Positions 10,576 to 22,648 are shown, counted from the first letter of the stretch. The stretch is 64,000 nucleotides of DNA from Chlorocebus sabaeus (GCF_047675955.1 NC_132904.1:3473501-3537500), one strand, 5' to 3'. Made by a program: numbers and translations. The notes: a model not told the origin generated them from the sequence alone.

Positions 10576-11620
10576 AAGCCCCCTCCCAACGCCTGCACAG
10601 TCCTTGTTCCCATGTCTTGACATTCTGTCAAGGCCTGCAGGATGTCACACACTTCTGCACAGACGTTGTCAGAAAGGGGAGAGGCTTTAAGAGTCTGGTT
10701 CCTTGCGGAGGCCTCGTGCCTTGGTGGATGGTGACACACTTCCTCTTGTTCCCCATTAACCATCTGTTGGTTCCAAGGCCTCATTTTCCAGACACTGGTG
10801 AGCCACACCGTCTCTTCCTCTGAGAAGTGGCATAGACATCCCTTTCTTCCCGCGGGCATTGCAGGGGTTAGTTCAGGAGTGCGGCAGATGGGTGCCGAGA
10901 TGTGTAAGGGTCTGGATGGAGCCTCACGCTGTCCCCTTGCTAAGTACTTAGCACTGCTGCCTCTAGGGCCTGGTTATTGATTATGTGGAAGGAGAACACA
11001 AGCGAAAGCCTTCTGAAGCTGCCGCCAACAATGCCCACCTTTGCAGCTGTCGAAGCATTTCCCCTCTGCTCCAAAGAGGCAAGGCCATCTTCTTGTCCAA
11101 GGCTTGGATAAGAGCGGGGATGGGAACAATGGCAGCTGTAGCCACTGGGCAGCTCGGGCAGCAGTGCCTGTGCTTGGCTGGTTTCTTTTTCAGTCGTGGA
11201 CTTGGGGCCCTGCAGGTGGACGTCTCTGCTGTTGCTCGACCTACGCGGGGATGACTTAGGGCTTCCTCGCAGACAAGGGCTGGGCTGCGGGAGCAAGTCG
11301 GCTGTGCTCTTCGCGGTGCTACTGGTCGCGTGGACTGGGCCCTCGTGCTCGGAGTGCTCAGCTCCCTTACTGTGCCCCTCTTGTCCTAGCAATCGGGGTG
11401 AACCCTCCCCCAGGTGCTGGGGCTTTGAAGCCAGGCTGGCAGAAGAGCTTCCCCAGGCCTCAACTGCAGCCTTTCCCATGTTCATTCACCCCAAGGGCAG
11501 CAGCACAGGCTTTGGGAGGGACGCTGTGGACATGGAGTTTGTCCCTGAGACCTGCTGGCCTCGGATACAGAGGTCGTCCTCTCTGAGTGTTGGTGGGCTC
11601 ATGTGTAAAGTTGGGACCAT
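10576..11620. other. Unique GC-rich non-coding sequence
   Basis: Overlapping open frames of up to 184 codons exist on both strands. They disagree with one another, have no domain and run into the following Alu, so I do not call a gene. Confidence 0.45.
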
Positions 11621-11869
11621 GGCCAGGCACAGTGGCTCACACCCAGTACTTTGGGAGGCCAACGCGGGCGAATTGCTTGAGCCCAGGAGTTTGAGACCAG
11701 CCTGGGCAACATGGAGAAACCCTGAGTCTACAAAAAATGAAAATACTTAACTGGGTGTGGGGGTGCGCTCCTGTAGTCCTGGCTATTCAGGAGGCTGAGA
11801 TGGGAGGATTGCTTGAGCCTGGAAGGTTGAGGCTGCAGTGAGCCATGATTATGCTACTGCACTCCAGCT
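11621..11869 (+). mobile_element. Alu lacking its 3' end
   Basis: Starts GGCCAGGCACAGTGGCTCAC and stops at ACTCCAGCTA without the final GGGCGACAGAGCGAGAC or a poly-A tail. The sequence then changes abruptly to a CpG-containing segment leading into the retroviral remnant, which implies a deletion or recombination. Confidence 0.9.
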
Positions 11870-12698
11870 ACGGCGGGAGGAATCGGCAATTGCACAGACT
11901 TCGCCTTGAACCACAAGGAAGAAGTCAAGGGCAATCTTGTCATCTGTGATGCTCCTGGATGGTGAGTTGAGGCTGGACTGAATGCCAAGGGCCAAGGTAG
12001 TGGCATTGATCACCTTCCCTAAATCCCGGGACGTGTTTCCTACAACCTTTTGTAGTCAGATGTATCCTATGGATAACTGTCGGCAGCATTCACATAAATA
12101 ATGTGCCACTAACCCAAAAAGTTTACCAAGTCACTGAGGGTAGCTCCACTTTGGAGGGAACTTCTCAGTAATGGAGGGCTATGTGACATACAGGGAGTGC
12201 CTTTGCTTATATACCCAAAGGTCTCTTACGACCCTTCTAAGGTACAAGTGTCCGTGTTCTCAGGAGGGAAGCAAGGTGACACTTGGCTTCCACACAGGAA
12301 GTAGAGAGCTGTGGGTACACGGTGCCCTGGAAAGTAAGGGTTGCTTACAATTGCTGGAGCCCCCGCAAGAGGGACCTCCATAGGTTGGGGGATAGAGGTT
12401 GTCAGTATCTCCAACATGACCTCCTGGATGACTGATAGACCTTAAGGCACCTGGTTCAGTTGGAATAATTCAGTTCAGTCTGCGGGTCCAGCCTGTTCAA
12501 TGTGTCCACGCCAGATGGCATTTGTCCACCTCACCGAATGACTGGCCAGCGGTTCCAGGAGTGGGGGTGGGGCTGGGGGGGACATCAGCAGGTGTTGACT
12601 TGTGTTTTGTCTGGGACGTGCAGGACTGAAGTTCTCCCATGCACGTTCTGATAGATTTCTCAGTAAGAATAAGGCGAATGGGCATCAAATTGGGTTCA

Positions 12699-12913
12699 GA
12701 GAGTGCTAGACCCAGAAGTCAGTGAAATTTATCACACTTTTGGGGCGTCACTGTACCAATGTGTTTTCCATTGTGGAGAATGAGCCATGGGTGACTCAGA
12801 AAGGCAGAGAATGCTAGACCCAGCAGCCAGTGAAATGTACCACGCTATGGGGGTGTCACCGTACCAGTGTATTTTCCATTGTGGGGAATGTGCCATGGGA
12901 GACTCAGAAAGGT
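12699..12913. repeat. 108-bp tandem duplication, two copies
   Basis: GAGAGTGCTAGACCCAG starts at 12699 and GAGAATGCTAGACCCAG at 12807. Both run through CCATTGTGG and GACTCAGAAAGG. The copies differ at roughly one base in eight, so the duplication is old. Confidence 0.93.
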
Positions 12914-13085
12914 GAGACTGTTAATGTCCTCCTCCCTCCCCAGGCTCTGGGGTTGCTGTTCTTTCCCCACCCACCCCCCAAATTGATGTCTCATTACAAT
13001 AGCTGCAACTTCACTTTCTTCCTCGAGTGTCCCCTCCTCGCACCCAGACTTGAAGGGTCAAGTGCAAGAGGCCTTTTATAAAACT

Positions 13086-13239
13086 GGAGGACCCATTGTG
13101 TCCGCTTTATCCCATAGGAGGGCCCATCGTATCCGCTTTGTCCCATAGGAGGACCCATTGTATCCGCTTTGTCCCATAGGAGGACCCATTGTATCCGCTT
13201 TGTCCCATAGGAGGACCCATTGTATCCGCTTTGTCCCAT
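13086..13239. repeat. 31-bp minisatellite, five copies
   Basis: Five head-to-tail copies of a 31-base unit beginning GGAGGACCCATTGTATCCGC and ending TTTGTCCCATA. The last three copies are nearly identical; the first two differ by a few bases. Confidence 0.96.
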
Positions 13240-14956
13240 TTGGGTCACTGTGGAAGGAGATGGTCAGCAGTACACTCTCCCAAGTGTGTGTTGTCCTTGC
13301 AGCCCAGGACCATGTCAGTCAGCAGGAGAATCCCAGTGGCTGAACTGGAATGAGATTTGAACCCTTCAGGCCTCCGTTTTGCTGGGTAGTCACCTGGAGG
13401 CTGCACCAACCAGACCAGCCTGGGCTCGCTGCTAGAGGGAAGAAAGAAGCGTCATGCCCAGGAATGGTCAGGGTGGAACCTTGAGTTTTCACAGTTGGTC
13501 CGTATGATCCCCATCCTTCCCTTCCTGGCCAATTACTCAAGATGTGGCCAAGGGGAGATGATTCCTTCCTGGATTAGCCATATATAGTGATCAGACTTTT
13601 CTGCTAAGGACCAGAAGGAGGTGAGGGTAGGAAGGGTGGAGAGTAGGGAAGGTAGACAGTCCATCGAGTGTCTCAACCCTCTGCCTGCTGGCAAGTGGCT
13701 TTTGTGGTACAAGGTGCGCCATCTTTGAGTGTGGATGGTCTGAAAAGTCAAAGACATGCTACAGATGAGTTTCAACAACTGTAACAGTGTGGCCAGTGCT
13801 GGCTGATTGTATTAGGACAGCATCATGGTAGCCTATAATGGGCTCAGTGTTGGTGAGGCCCCCACCGGTACCCTGGGTCGGTTGGGAGAGCACCACATTT
13901 TGAGATGGTTGATCTGAGAGGAGGCAGGAGCAATGGGCCCACCCTTATGGGGGACAGATGGGACAGCTGTGGGCAGGAGTCACAAGTGTGGCATGCAGAG
14001 GTGGCCTCTGTGTCAGGAACAGAGTGTTAAATTTTGTGCCCAGGCAATAGTGGATGTGGTGCTGTCTGGTATGATGGGTAGTAGTGGTGGCCTCTGGGCA
14101 GTGCGGGTTCAGTCAACAGCTTGGTCTTATTCAGTGTCATCAAAGAACAAATGGACTCTCAGCATATGATGACCCAGAATGTTCAATCAGCCACCGTGAC
14201 TTGCCACAATGTGCAGCCCCAAAGACGGATGTCTTTAATCTGACTGTTCCAAGTGGCAGACCAGACGGTGAGGTTGCTGCCAGCAGTTGCCCATGAGTCA
14301 GTGAAAACATAACCAAGTTCATCAAGGGGAGAGTTGGCCACAGGTATGAGAAGGGCCCTGAGTCCTGCCCCCGGAGTGGCGTGGCTGTGTGCACTGTTTG
14401 TTCTACAGAGCCAGCCCTGAGGTTGAGCAGCCGCTGCAGCCCAGCAGGTATCGTTGGGCTTCAGTATAGTTGAACCATCAGTGAACCCAGCCCTGACATT
14501 CAGGGGCAAACTCTGAATCGAAGGCCCCATGAAGCCAGCGACATTGTTTCACGTGATGGACCCTTGTCCCACTGGAGATTCGAATTCAGTAGATCTGGGT
14601 TGGGCGGGGCTGGGAACCTGAACATCTTACTGCTCCCCAGGTGGCTCTGACGGCATCCAGGGCTGAGGATTCCTGGGCACGTCCCCACACCTGCAGCTCT
14701 TTGTTGCACTGGTTCCATTGTGCACGCGGTATCCCAGTTGCCTTGGATGTAGGGGATCCCCGTGTTTCACCACGAGCGGTCGCCTTGCTTGGAGGCCTCT
14801 GCTGCTTCATTTCCTGCCTGTAGCACCTGCCCTTTCCTCTTGCTGGTGGCCACTCCACTTGGTTTTCTCTGACACTGGGGTCCTCTCGTTGTCAAGATGA
14901 GACTCTGACCTTGGATTCATTCTTCTGAGATCCTGACTTGTCATATGACCATTGCC

Positions 14957-15104
14957 TTTTTTTTTTTCTTCTTTTTTTATTTTTTTTTTGAGCCTCATTA
15001 TGTTGCCCAAATTGGCCCTGAACTCCTGGGCTCCAGCGGTCCTCCTGTCCTGCCCTCCCAAGCAGCTGGGTCTGCAGGCACACGTCACCATGCCCAGCTG
15101 TCAT
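14957..15104 (-). mobile_element. Alu monomer fragment, minus
   Basis: An interrupted poly-T, then CTCATTATGTTGCCCAAATT, CTGAACTCCTGGGCTCCAGC and CACACGTCACCATGCCCAGC. One monomer only and diverged (FLAM-like). Confidence 0.8.
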
Positions 15105-15114
15105 TGTCATTCTT

Positions 15115-15416
15115 TTGTTTTTGTTTTTGTTTTTGAGATGGAGTCTCGCTCTGGCGCCCAGGCTGGAGTGCAGTGGCGCGATCTCGGCTCACTGCAAGCT
15201 CCACCTCCCGGGTTCACACCATTCTCCTGCCTCAGCCTCCTGAGTAGCTGGGACCACAGGCGCCGCCACCACGCCCGGCTAATTTTTTTGTATTTTTTAG
15301 TAGAGACGGGGTTTCACTGTGTTAGCCAGGATGGTCTCGATCTCCTGACCTCGTGATCCGCCCGCCTCGGTCTCCCAAAGTGCTGGGATTACAGGCTTGA
15401 GCCACCGCGCCCGGCC
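15115..15416 (-). mobile_element. AluY-type, full length, minus
   Basis: Well-preserved AluY with a (TTTTTG)n tail. Flanking duplications TGTCATTGTCATTCTT (15099-15114) and TGTCATAGCCATTCTT (15417-15432) match at 14 of 16 positions. It carries GGCTTGAGCC near its 5' end, as in Old World monkey AluY copies. Confidence 0.96.
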
Positions 15417-15432
15417 TGTCATAGCCATTCTT

Positions 15433-16840
15433 AAAGGCCATGTGCCACTTGATACCCAGTGGCTTCTTTGCACGTGAGAGTGAGGTAATGGAGGAAGAGA
15501 AGCTGTATTGAGGGGATTCAGCTGCTACCTTATTAACAAACTCTGAATCGGGCTTCCTGCCTTCAGCTCAGCTGGAGGAACCTGAAATTCAGTTCCTGGG
15601 CCTTCCTGCAGTTCTGTGCTGCAAGCTGGTCGGCTTCTCCAGGCCTCCCCTCAGCAGCAGTTGCACTCACAGATCTTCTGCTGTCTCTGGTTTCTTTCCC
15701 AGCTTCCCCTTTCCTGTTTGTCCTTGTGTTTATATGCGTTAAACATAAAATCCCTTTGCTGCAATTTTTTGTGTGTGATTTCGAGAGGGAGCAGGGATGA
15801 GGCTGATTTGCCACATGGAACTGGAAGGTTGCTTTATGGCCAGAAATACACTAGACAGCCGGACGGGGCTGTGCCTCGTGGGCGTTGGTGGAGGGGAGGG
15901 ACTGTCCGATGGTCTGACCTTGCCCCAGGAAGTTTTACTTCCTCTCCAGTGGTGTATTTAAGAGTAGTGGCTGGTGACAATACCATCCTTCTTGGCTTGT
16001 AGCTTCAGCGCTTCCTAAAAGTTTTAGTTCCTGAGCTGAAATTCATTTGATCCACATTGGCGTGTGGGCTAGTGTGGTATGGTTTACCTGGATTGACAGG
16101 TTTGTTCAAACATGCCATCCCTACCACCCCCCCACCCAAAAAAAAGTCATCTGTAGATGTTTTCTAGAAGCCTGTATCTATTTCCTTTAGAAACTGAACT
16201 TCGTGTGGGGAGGTTGTTTAGTTTACTTTTCTTTTTTTTTTTTTTGCAACCTAGACTTCCACTGTCGACTTCTTTGTACAAAGCGTTGTTAGATGGGCAC
16301 GGGGTAAGGGACTTTGTGCTTTCTTGCTTTCCTTCTGCTCCTACCCTGGTAGGAAAAGCTGTTTTAACTGCCCAGACCATAAATTAACAAAGCTTGTCAC
16401 CTCCTCCACATTTTTCTTTGGAAACTACTTCCTCTGTTCTCTTTCCTTCTATCCTGTACTCTTGATAAAGAACGCCAGCAGGTCGACTCCATTCAAAGAA
16501 AAGCACATATTCTGTGCCCCATGGTGTTTGTTCTGATAAATACCAAGGTGTTGCTGGGCACATCTGGAGTACGATGTAGTCGTGGGTACACCTGGAATAA
16601 GGATGCCCAGAGCTATTTGCTTCTGAGTCACGTTTTTCTGCAAGTGCAAAGTGAAGATAATGACATTTGTCCCTGGGAAATTCAGCAAGACGCTCGTCAT
16701 TCTCAAGTGGCAGGCAGGTTACAGCGTGAAGACTGGTTGTCAGCTCCCGGGATGTCCTGTGCCTGGAAGTCCTGTAACCTTAATTGGCCAGCAGAGGTTT
16801 GCATGAGCGTGGACTTTGAGACTCGCATCACAAGGTGGCA
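15433..16840. other. Unique non-coding sequence
   Basis: No gene or repeat family could be supported. Short homopolymers (C7 and A-rich near 16125-16145, T13 near 16230) are present. Confidence 0.45.
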
Positions 16841-17733
16841 TCTCGGTTATCCAGTCATCTTTAGTTTCTTGTAGCAGGGTTTTGTTGTTCTCAGCGTGTA
16901 AATCTTTCACATCTTTCGCCAAGATTTTCTCCTAAGCATGTCTTATTTTCTGTTGGTATGTGTAAATAGAGTTGTTTTAACATTTCAACTTCTAATCATT
17001 CATTGGAATGATATAGAAATATAATTGATTGCTTTATATTCCTATTGCCGTCTTCAGTCTTGCTAAAAATCACTTGATCTAGTAGCTTTTTCAAGGATTC
17101 CAGTGGATTTTCTACAGGGACAATCATGTCTTCTGCAAACAAGGATGGTTTTATTTCTTTCATCTCACTCTGGGTGCATTTTATTTATTTTTCTTGTCTT
17201 GCTGAGGAGACATGTGAGAGTGGACGCCTCAGTCTTGTCCTCGATCTTAGGGAGGAAGTTCTCAGTCTTCCCATGTAAATATGGTGGACGCTGTGGGTTT
17301 TTCAGAGATGCCTTTTCTCAGGCTAAGAAGATTCCCTTCCAGTTCTGCTTTGTTGAGGGATTTTATCCCAAGTCTGTATTAGATTTTATGAAATGCTTTT
17401 TTTGCAACTATTGAGCTGCTCATAGAGTTTTTAGCTTTTGTTAACATGGTTTGTTGGAATGCTTTGATTCTCAAATGTTAATTTCAAATGTTGAACCAAA
17501 TGTTAAATTTGATCAATTCCTGATCAAAATCACACTTGGGTATGAAATATCCTTTTTACATATTGTTGGATTTGATTTGCTGTTTTATTTTGACTTTTTG
17601 CATCTGTGTTCATGAAGAATGTTGGTCTATGTTTTCTTATTCGTTTCGGGGCAATATTGGCCTCAGAAGGCATTGAGATGTTTCCTTTCATCCAGCTTTC
17701 TGGAAAAATAATATAATCCTCCAACTTTCTTTT
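16841..17733 (-). mobile_element. LINE-1 ORF2 fragment, minus
   Basis: The + strand reads as the complement of the L1 reverse-transcriptase region: CAATCATGTCTTCTGCAAAC, GGATTCCAGTGGATTTTCTA, TTGAGGGATTTTATCCCAAG and TTGTTAACATGGTTTG. It is full of stops and indels, so an old L1M copy. Confidence 0.8.
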
Positions 17734-17748
17734 GATTAATATTAACTT

Positions 17749-18095
17749 GATCTTTTATTTATTTTATTCATTCATTCATTCATTCATTCATTCATTCATT
17801 CGTTCGTTCGTTTTAGATGAAGTCTCATTCTGTCATCCAGGCTGGAGTGCAGTGGTGCAACCTCAGCTCACTGCAACCCTTGCCTCCCAGATTCAAGTGA
17901 CTCTCATGCCTCAGCCTCCTGAGTAGCTGGGATTACAGAGGTGCACCACCAATCCCAACAATTTTTGTATTTTTAGTAGAGACAGTGTTTCACCATGTTG
18001 GTCAGGCTTGTCTTGAACTCCTGGGCTTAAGTGATCCACCCACCTCGGCCTCCCAAAGTGCTGGGATTACAGGTGTGAGTCACCGCGCTTGGCCA
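17749..18095 (-). mobile_element. Alu, full length, minus, with (ATTC)n tail
   Basis: Flanked by GATTAATATTAACTT (17734-17748) and GATTAATACTAACTT (18096-18110), which differ at one base. Its poly-A tail has turned into about nine TTCA/TTCG units at 17765-17812. Confidence 0.96.
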
Positions 18096-18156
18096 GATTA
18101 ATACTAACTTAGTATGCTTTTTCCTATCCAGTTACTTTTTACCTGTATTTGTCTTT

Positions 18157-18460
18157 TTTTTTTTTTTTTTTTTTTTTTTGAGACGGAGTCTCGCTCTGTC
18201 GCCCAGGCTGGAGTGCAGTGGCCGGATCTCAGCTCACTGCACGCTCCGCCTCCCGGGTTTACACCATTCTCCTGCCTCAGCCTCCGGAGTAGCTGGGACT
18301 ACAGGCGCCCGCCACCTCGCCCGGCTAGTTTTTTGTATTTTTAGTAGAGACGGGGTTTCACCGTGTTCGCCAGGATGGTCTCGATCTCCTGACCTCGTGA
18401 TCCGCCCGTCTCGGCCTCCCAAAGTGCTGGGATTACAGGCTTGAGCCACCGCGCCCGGCC
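18157..18460 (-). mobile_element. AluYR-type (Old World monkey), minus
   Basis: Flanked by perfect ATTTGTCTTT (18147-18156 and 18461-18470). Contains CCACCTCGCCCGGCTAG, CGCCCGTCTCGGCC and GGCTTGAGCCACCGCGCCC, which are typical of cercopithecid AluYRa copies rather than human AluY. The long poly-T and low divergence indicate a young insertion. Confidence 0.95.
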
Positions 18461-18479
18461 ATTTGTCTTTATTTTTAAA

Positions 18480-19385
18480 GCACAGTTCTTTTTAAAGACT
18501 TTTAAAATTGTGATAAAATATGCATAGCATAATATCTATCATCTTAACCATTCATGAGTGTACGATTCAGTGGTATTAGATACATTCACAACATTGTGTT
18601 ACCACCACTCTGTCTATACCAAACCTTTTTTTGGTCATCCTTCACAAAATCTCTGTGCCCATTAAACAATAGTTCCCTCTCCCCTCTCTTGCGTCTGGTA
18701 ACCACCAGTCTACTTTCTGGCTTTATGAATTTGGCTATTCTAGGTACCTCATATAAGTAGAATCATATAAGATGTCTCCTACTGTGTCTGGCTTATTGAG
18801 CACAGTGTTTTCAAAGCTTGTGCATGCTGTGGGATGTGTCAGAATTTCCTTCCTTTTTAGGACTGAGTAGTATTCCACTGTATGGACAGGCCACATTCTG
18901 TGTATTCATTCATTCATCAGTTGATGGACAGGTGAAAGGGTTATTTCCATCTTTTGGTGCTTGTGAATACTGTTGCCATGAACATTCATGTACAAAGCTC
19001 TGTTTAAGTCCCTACTCTCAGTTCTTTTGGATTTATAACTAGGAGTGGAACTGCTGGATCAGGTGTTACTCTCTATTTAAGCTTCTGGAAAAGTGCTATC
19101 CTGTTTTCCATAGTGGCCACGCGATTTACATTTCTATCAGCAGCGCATGAGGGTTCCAGTTTCTCTACATCCTCACCAAATGTGTCATTTTCTACTTCTT
19201 CTTACTATTGTTATTGCCCTCTTAGTAGATATAAAGTGGTATCTCGTTGTTGTTTTGACCTGCATTCCCCAAATGCCTAATGTTGTTGGATTTTTTTTTC
19301 ATGTGCTTATTGGCGATTTGCATGTTTTATCTGGAGAAATGTCTATTTAGATTCTTTGCCTGTTTTTGAATTGGGTTATGGGTTT
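18480..19385 (-). mobile_element. LINE-1 (L1M-type) 3' end, minus
   Basis: Complement of the L1M 3' region: TTGTGATAAAATATGCATAG, GTATTCCACTGTATGGACAG, CATCAGTTGATGGACAGGTG, AGGAGTGGAACTGCTGGATC and GATTCTTTGCCTGTTTTTG. Confidence 0.85.
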
Positions 19386-21480
19386 GAAGTGTATTTCTTA
19401 TAGGAAGCTTAGAGTTGGGTCACATTTAATGGGAAAATTGATAATGGTTTGATTTAAATCTGTCATCTTACTATTTTCTTTTTGTTACATCTGTTCTTCT
19501 CCTTTTCTTTTTTCTGTCTTCTTTTAGATTAATAGAATTTTTTCCATTTATCTTTATTGGTTTATCTGTGATTACTCTTTGTTTTGTTCTTTCAATGGTC
19601 GGTTTAAGGTTTATTGTATAAATCTTTATCTTACTATACTCAATCATCAAGTAGTGTTATACCAGTTCATGTAAGCATAAGAACTTTAAAATAATATGCT
19701 TCCATGTTCCCATCCCAACCTTTGTGTTGTTGTTATATATTTTTCTTCTGTATATCTTGTAAACCCCATGATACATTTTTATTCTGCTTAAATAGTTAGT
19801 TGTCTTAAAGGGGTTTAACTAAGAAAAAAATTGTATATTTAGCCTTGGGGTTACCAGTTCTGATTGTCTTCACTCTTTTGTGTAATTCATATTTTTATCT
19901 GGTATCGTTTTCTTCTACCTCAAGACTTTCCATTGACATTACTTGTAGGACAGATCTCCTGTTCATGAATTCTTTCAGCTACTGTATGTCAGAAAAGTCT
20001 TCATTTTTTTTTTTTTTTTTTTGAGACGGAGTCTTGCTCTGTTGCCCAGGCTGGAGCGCAGTGGCCGGATCTCAGCTCACTGCAAGCTCCGCCTCCCGGG
20101 TTTACACCATTCTCCTGCCTCAGCCTCTCGAGTAGGTGGGACTACAGGCACCCGCCACCTCGCCCAGCTAGTTTTTTGTATTTTTTAGTAGAGATGGCGT
20201 TTCACTGTGTTAACCAGGATGGTCTCGATCTCCTGACCTTGTGATCCGCCCGTCTCGGCCTCCCAAAGTGCTGGGATTAGAGGCTTGAGCCACCGTGCCT
20301 GGCCAAAGTCCTCATTTCTGAAAGATATATTCACTGCTTGTATAATTCTAGTTTGACTTTTTTCATTTAAAGATGCCAATCCACTGTCAGTTCACTTGAA
20401 TCATTTCCATCAAGAAATCCGCTGTTATTCTTAAGTTTGTTTTCTGAATGTAACATGTCTCCCTTCCCTAGTCTGCTTTTAAGCTTTTTTCTTTATCTTT
20501 GGTTTTGAGCCATTTTGTTATGTTGTGCCTTGGTGTAATTTTCTTAACGATTCTTGTGCTTAGGTTACACTGAGTTTCATGAAGTTGTGAGTTTATAGTT
20601 TTCATCAAATGTGAATAAGTTTTGGCCAAAAATAGAAGTATTTGTTCATTCCCCCTCCACCTTTTCTTTTTAGAAACTCCAACTATGTACATATTAGGCT
20701 ACTTGACATTGTTTCATGGCTCACTGATACTCTGTTCTGTTGTTATAATTTGTTGGTGTTATTATTTTCTTTATGTGTTTCATTTTAGACAGTTTCTACT
20801 GTTCTAGCTTCAAGTTCACAAATCTTTTTGTGTGATGTGTAATTTGCCATTAATTCTTTTCAGGGTATTTTTCACTTCAGATATTGTCGTTTTTATCTTT
20901 GGAAGTTTAATTTTTTTCCATGTTGCTACTTATCTTTTTGAACATACAGAATACTGTTAATATGATTCGAATGCTTTGTCTGCTAATTCTAACATTGGTA
21001 TTTTTGCTTAGTTTTGGTTGATTATTTTCCTCATTATGGGTCATATGTTCTTGTTTTGCATGTGTGATAGTTTTTCATTGTTTTATTAATTGAATTTTCT
21101 ATCGCTAAACATTGTAAAATATGAATTTAATCTTGTTGGACCTGTGTGTTTTGGATTTCTGTACATATTCTTGAGCTTTTGTTTCTGGGATTTAGTTAAG
21201 TTACTTAGAAACAGCTTAATCCTTTTGGGTCTTGATTTAAATATTCGTTTGGTGGGATGATTGCAGTGCTCAGCCAATGTCTGATTATTTCCCACTACAT
21301 GAGGCAAAACCCTTCTGTATGTACACTGCCCCGTGAGTGGTGAGATGGAAACAGACACCGTTCCTGGCCTGTGTGATAGATATGAATTGTTTCTGCCAGT
21401 TCTTTTGGGTGGTTCTTTCTCCGGCCTAAGGTGGTTTGTTACGTGCTTGCATCCATCATATTCTGAATAAGGGAACACGT
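19386..21480 (-). mobile_element. Old LINE-1 (L1M or HAL1-related) fragment, minus
   Basis: Matches a familiar old LINE sequence: TTATCTTACTATACTCAATC, TTGTAGGACAGATCTCCTG, ATTCTTTCAGCTACTG, TTATGGGTCATATGTTCTTG and GAGGCAAAACCCTTCTG. An AluYR interrupts it at 20007-20304. Subfamily uncertain. Confidence 0.65.
20007..20304 (-). mobile_element. AluYR-type (Old World monkey), minus
   Basis: Duplications AAAGTCTTCATTT (19994-20006) and AAAGTCCTCATTT (20305-20317) flank it. It carries CCGCCACCTCGCCCAGCTAG and CCGCCCGTCTCGG. Confidence 0.95.
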
Positions 21481-22481
21481 CTCTACTAGGCTGTGTTTCA
21501 TTCTCTCCCCTCCTGTTTTTTTGTCCTGCAAACTGGAGCTACCTTGACCTTCCTGTGTTCTCAGCCCCATCGCCTCCACTCTGGGAGTTCACCTTGGTGG
21601 TCCTTGCTTGCAGCATGGCCTGGAATCTCTGGAGAGGCAGAAAGCTGGGAGTCATCATAGGGCTCACCTCGTTATTTCCTGTCTCCCATGCATCCTGTCC
21701 TGCACTTTGAAAATATATGGTTTTTTTTTTTCATATTTTGAATATTTTGGGGGTGGTTTCAGGTAGGAGGCTAAATCCAGCACCCCTTCCTCCATCTTGG
21801 CTGGAAGCAATGTTTCTCTCTCTCTTGCTGTCTGTTTCTGTCCCTCTGCCTTTTTTGTCCCCACACTCTACAACTTTGGTCTGTTTCTCCTCCTCCTCTC
21901 CCTCTCTTTTTCTTCCCTTCCTCCTGCTCTCTTGACACACTCGCTTTCCTGCTTCGGTGTACACGGGACCACCCAGCAGCGGCCGTGGTTTCCCATCGAC
22001 GCCAGCTCTGTATTCAGGCATCATCTGCTTTGCATTTCCTGAGACCTGTCATGCTTAGCTGTGTTGTTCCCATGCCCATCCGAGAACCTGCCGCTGCTCA
22101 TTTCTTCGTTCTTCACACTTGTGCTGAGGTGGACTAGGTGCCGAGGAAGCACTGGCGAAGATGATGGGTTTTGTCTCTTGCCCTCCTGGGAGCGACGCAC
22201 AAAATAAATAAGACACAGATTTAACAAAATCCCTTGCTCTGGTAAATGCAGATAAGTGACTGTGTGTGTGTGTTTTGTAGCTGGAGAAAGGTAACTAGGA
22301 AAGGCTTATCTGAGAGCATGACATGTAAACTGGGAGAGGAGGAGGGGGAGACAAGGAGAGAATTCCAGGCAGAAGAAATGGTGAGCACAAAGCTGGGTGT
22401 GTTCTCTGTGTCCAAGCTACTCCCTCAGGGAGCCCCAGCATTGGAATCTAATCCTGTGTGGCCCCCCTCAAAGCCTGTGTT
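21481..22481. other. Unique non-coding sequence
   Basis: Includes a C/T-rich segment at about 21785-21935. No exon could be supported. Confidence 0.45.
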
Positions 22482-22648
22482 CTTTTTTTTCTTTTGAGAC
22501 TGGGTTACCCTCTGTCGCCCAAGCTGAGTGCAGTGGTACAGTCACAGCTCACCGCAGCTTCGACCTCCTAGGTTCAAGCAGTTCTCCTGCCTCAGCCTCC
22601 CAATAGCTGGGACCACAGGCACGCCTCACCACACTCAGCTAACTTTTG
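22482..22648 (-). mobile_element. Alu fragment, minus
   Basis: TTTTTTTTCTTTTGAGACTG through GCTCACCGCAGCTTCGACC to CACTCAGCTAACTTTTGG. It is interrupted by the Alu that follows. Confidence 0.88.

Larger units (their letters stand above)
11870..14530 (-). pseudogene. Endogenous retrovirus pol remnant (RNase H / integrase region), minus
   Basis: The best part (14183-14530, minus) resembles a retroviral RNase H domain. It shows FTDGS, a W-rich Gln-containing segment, YVFTDSWA and a final LWG.TLWQ pattern, in the order seen in ERV-L-like pol. The position of the catalytic Glu (normally AELRA) reads AGLRA. Further along the minus strand (near 13960-14020) a CDSCPQ motif fits the CxxC of an integrase zinc finger. 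Stops and frameshifts are frequent and no complete domain survives. The limits are uncertain, and the 11870-12700 part is assigned only by adjacency. Two internal tandem duplications (12699-12913 and 13086-13239) arose within it. Confidence 0.6.

Noticed and set aside
10940..11750. Overlapping open frames of 181 and 184 codons on opposite strands
   Set aside because: Mutually overlapping, no domain, and the plus frame continues into an Alu.
13086..13239. Regular direct repeats as a CRISPR-like array
   Set aside because: The copies are contiguous without unique spacers, in a primate genome; it is a minisatellite.
14183..14530. 115-codon minus frame with RNase H motifs as a possible domesticated gene
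   Set aside because: The catalytic Glu position is lost, the start is arbitrary, and flanking pol sequence is broken by stops and frameshifts. It is best read as a pseudogene fragment.
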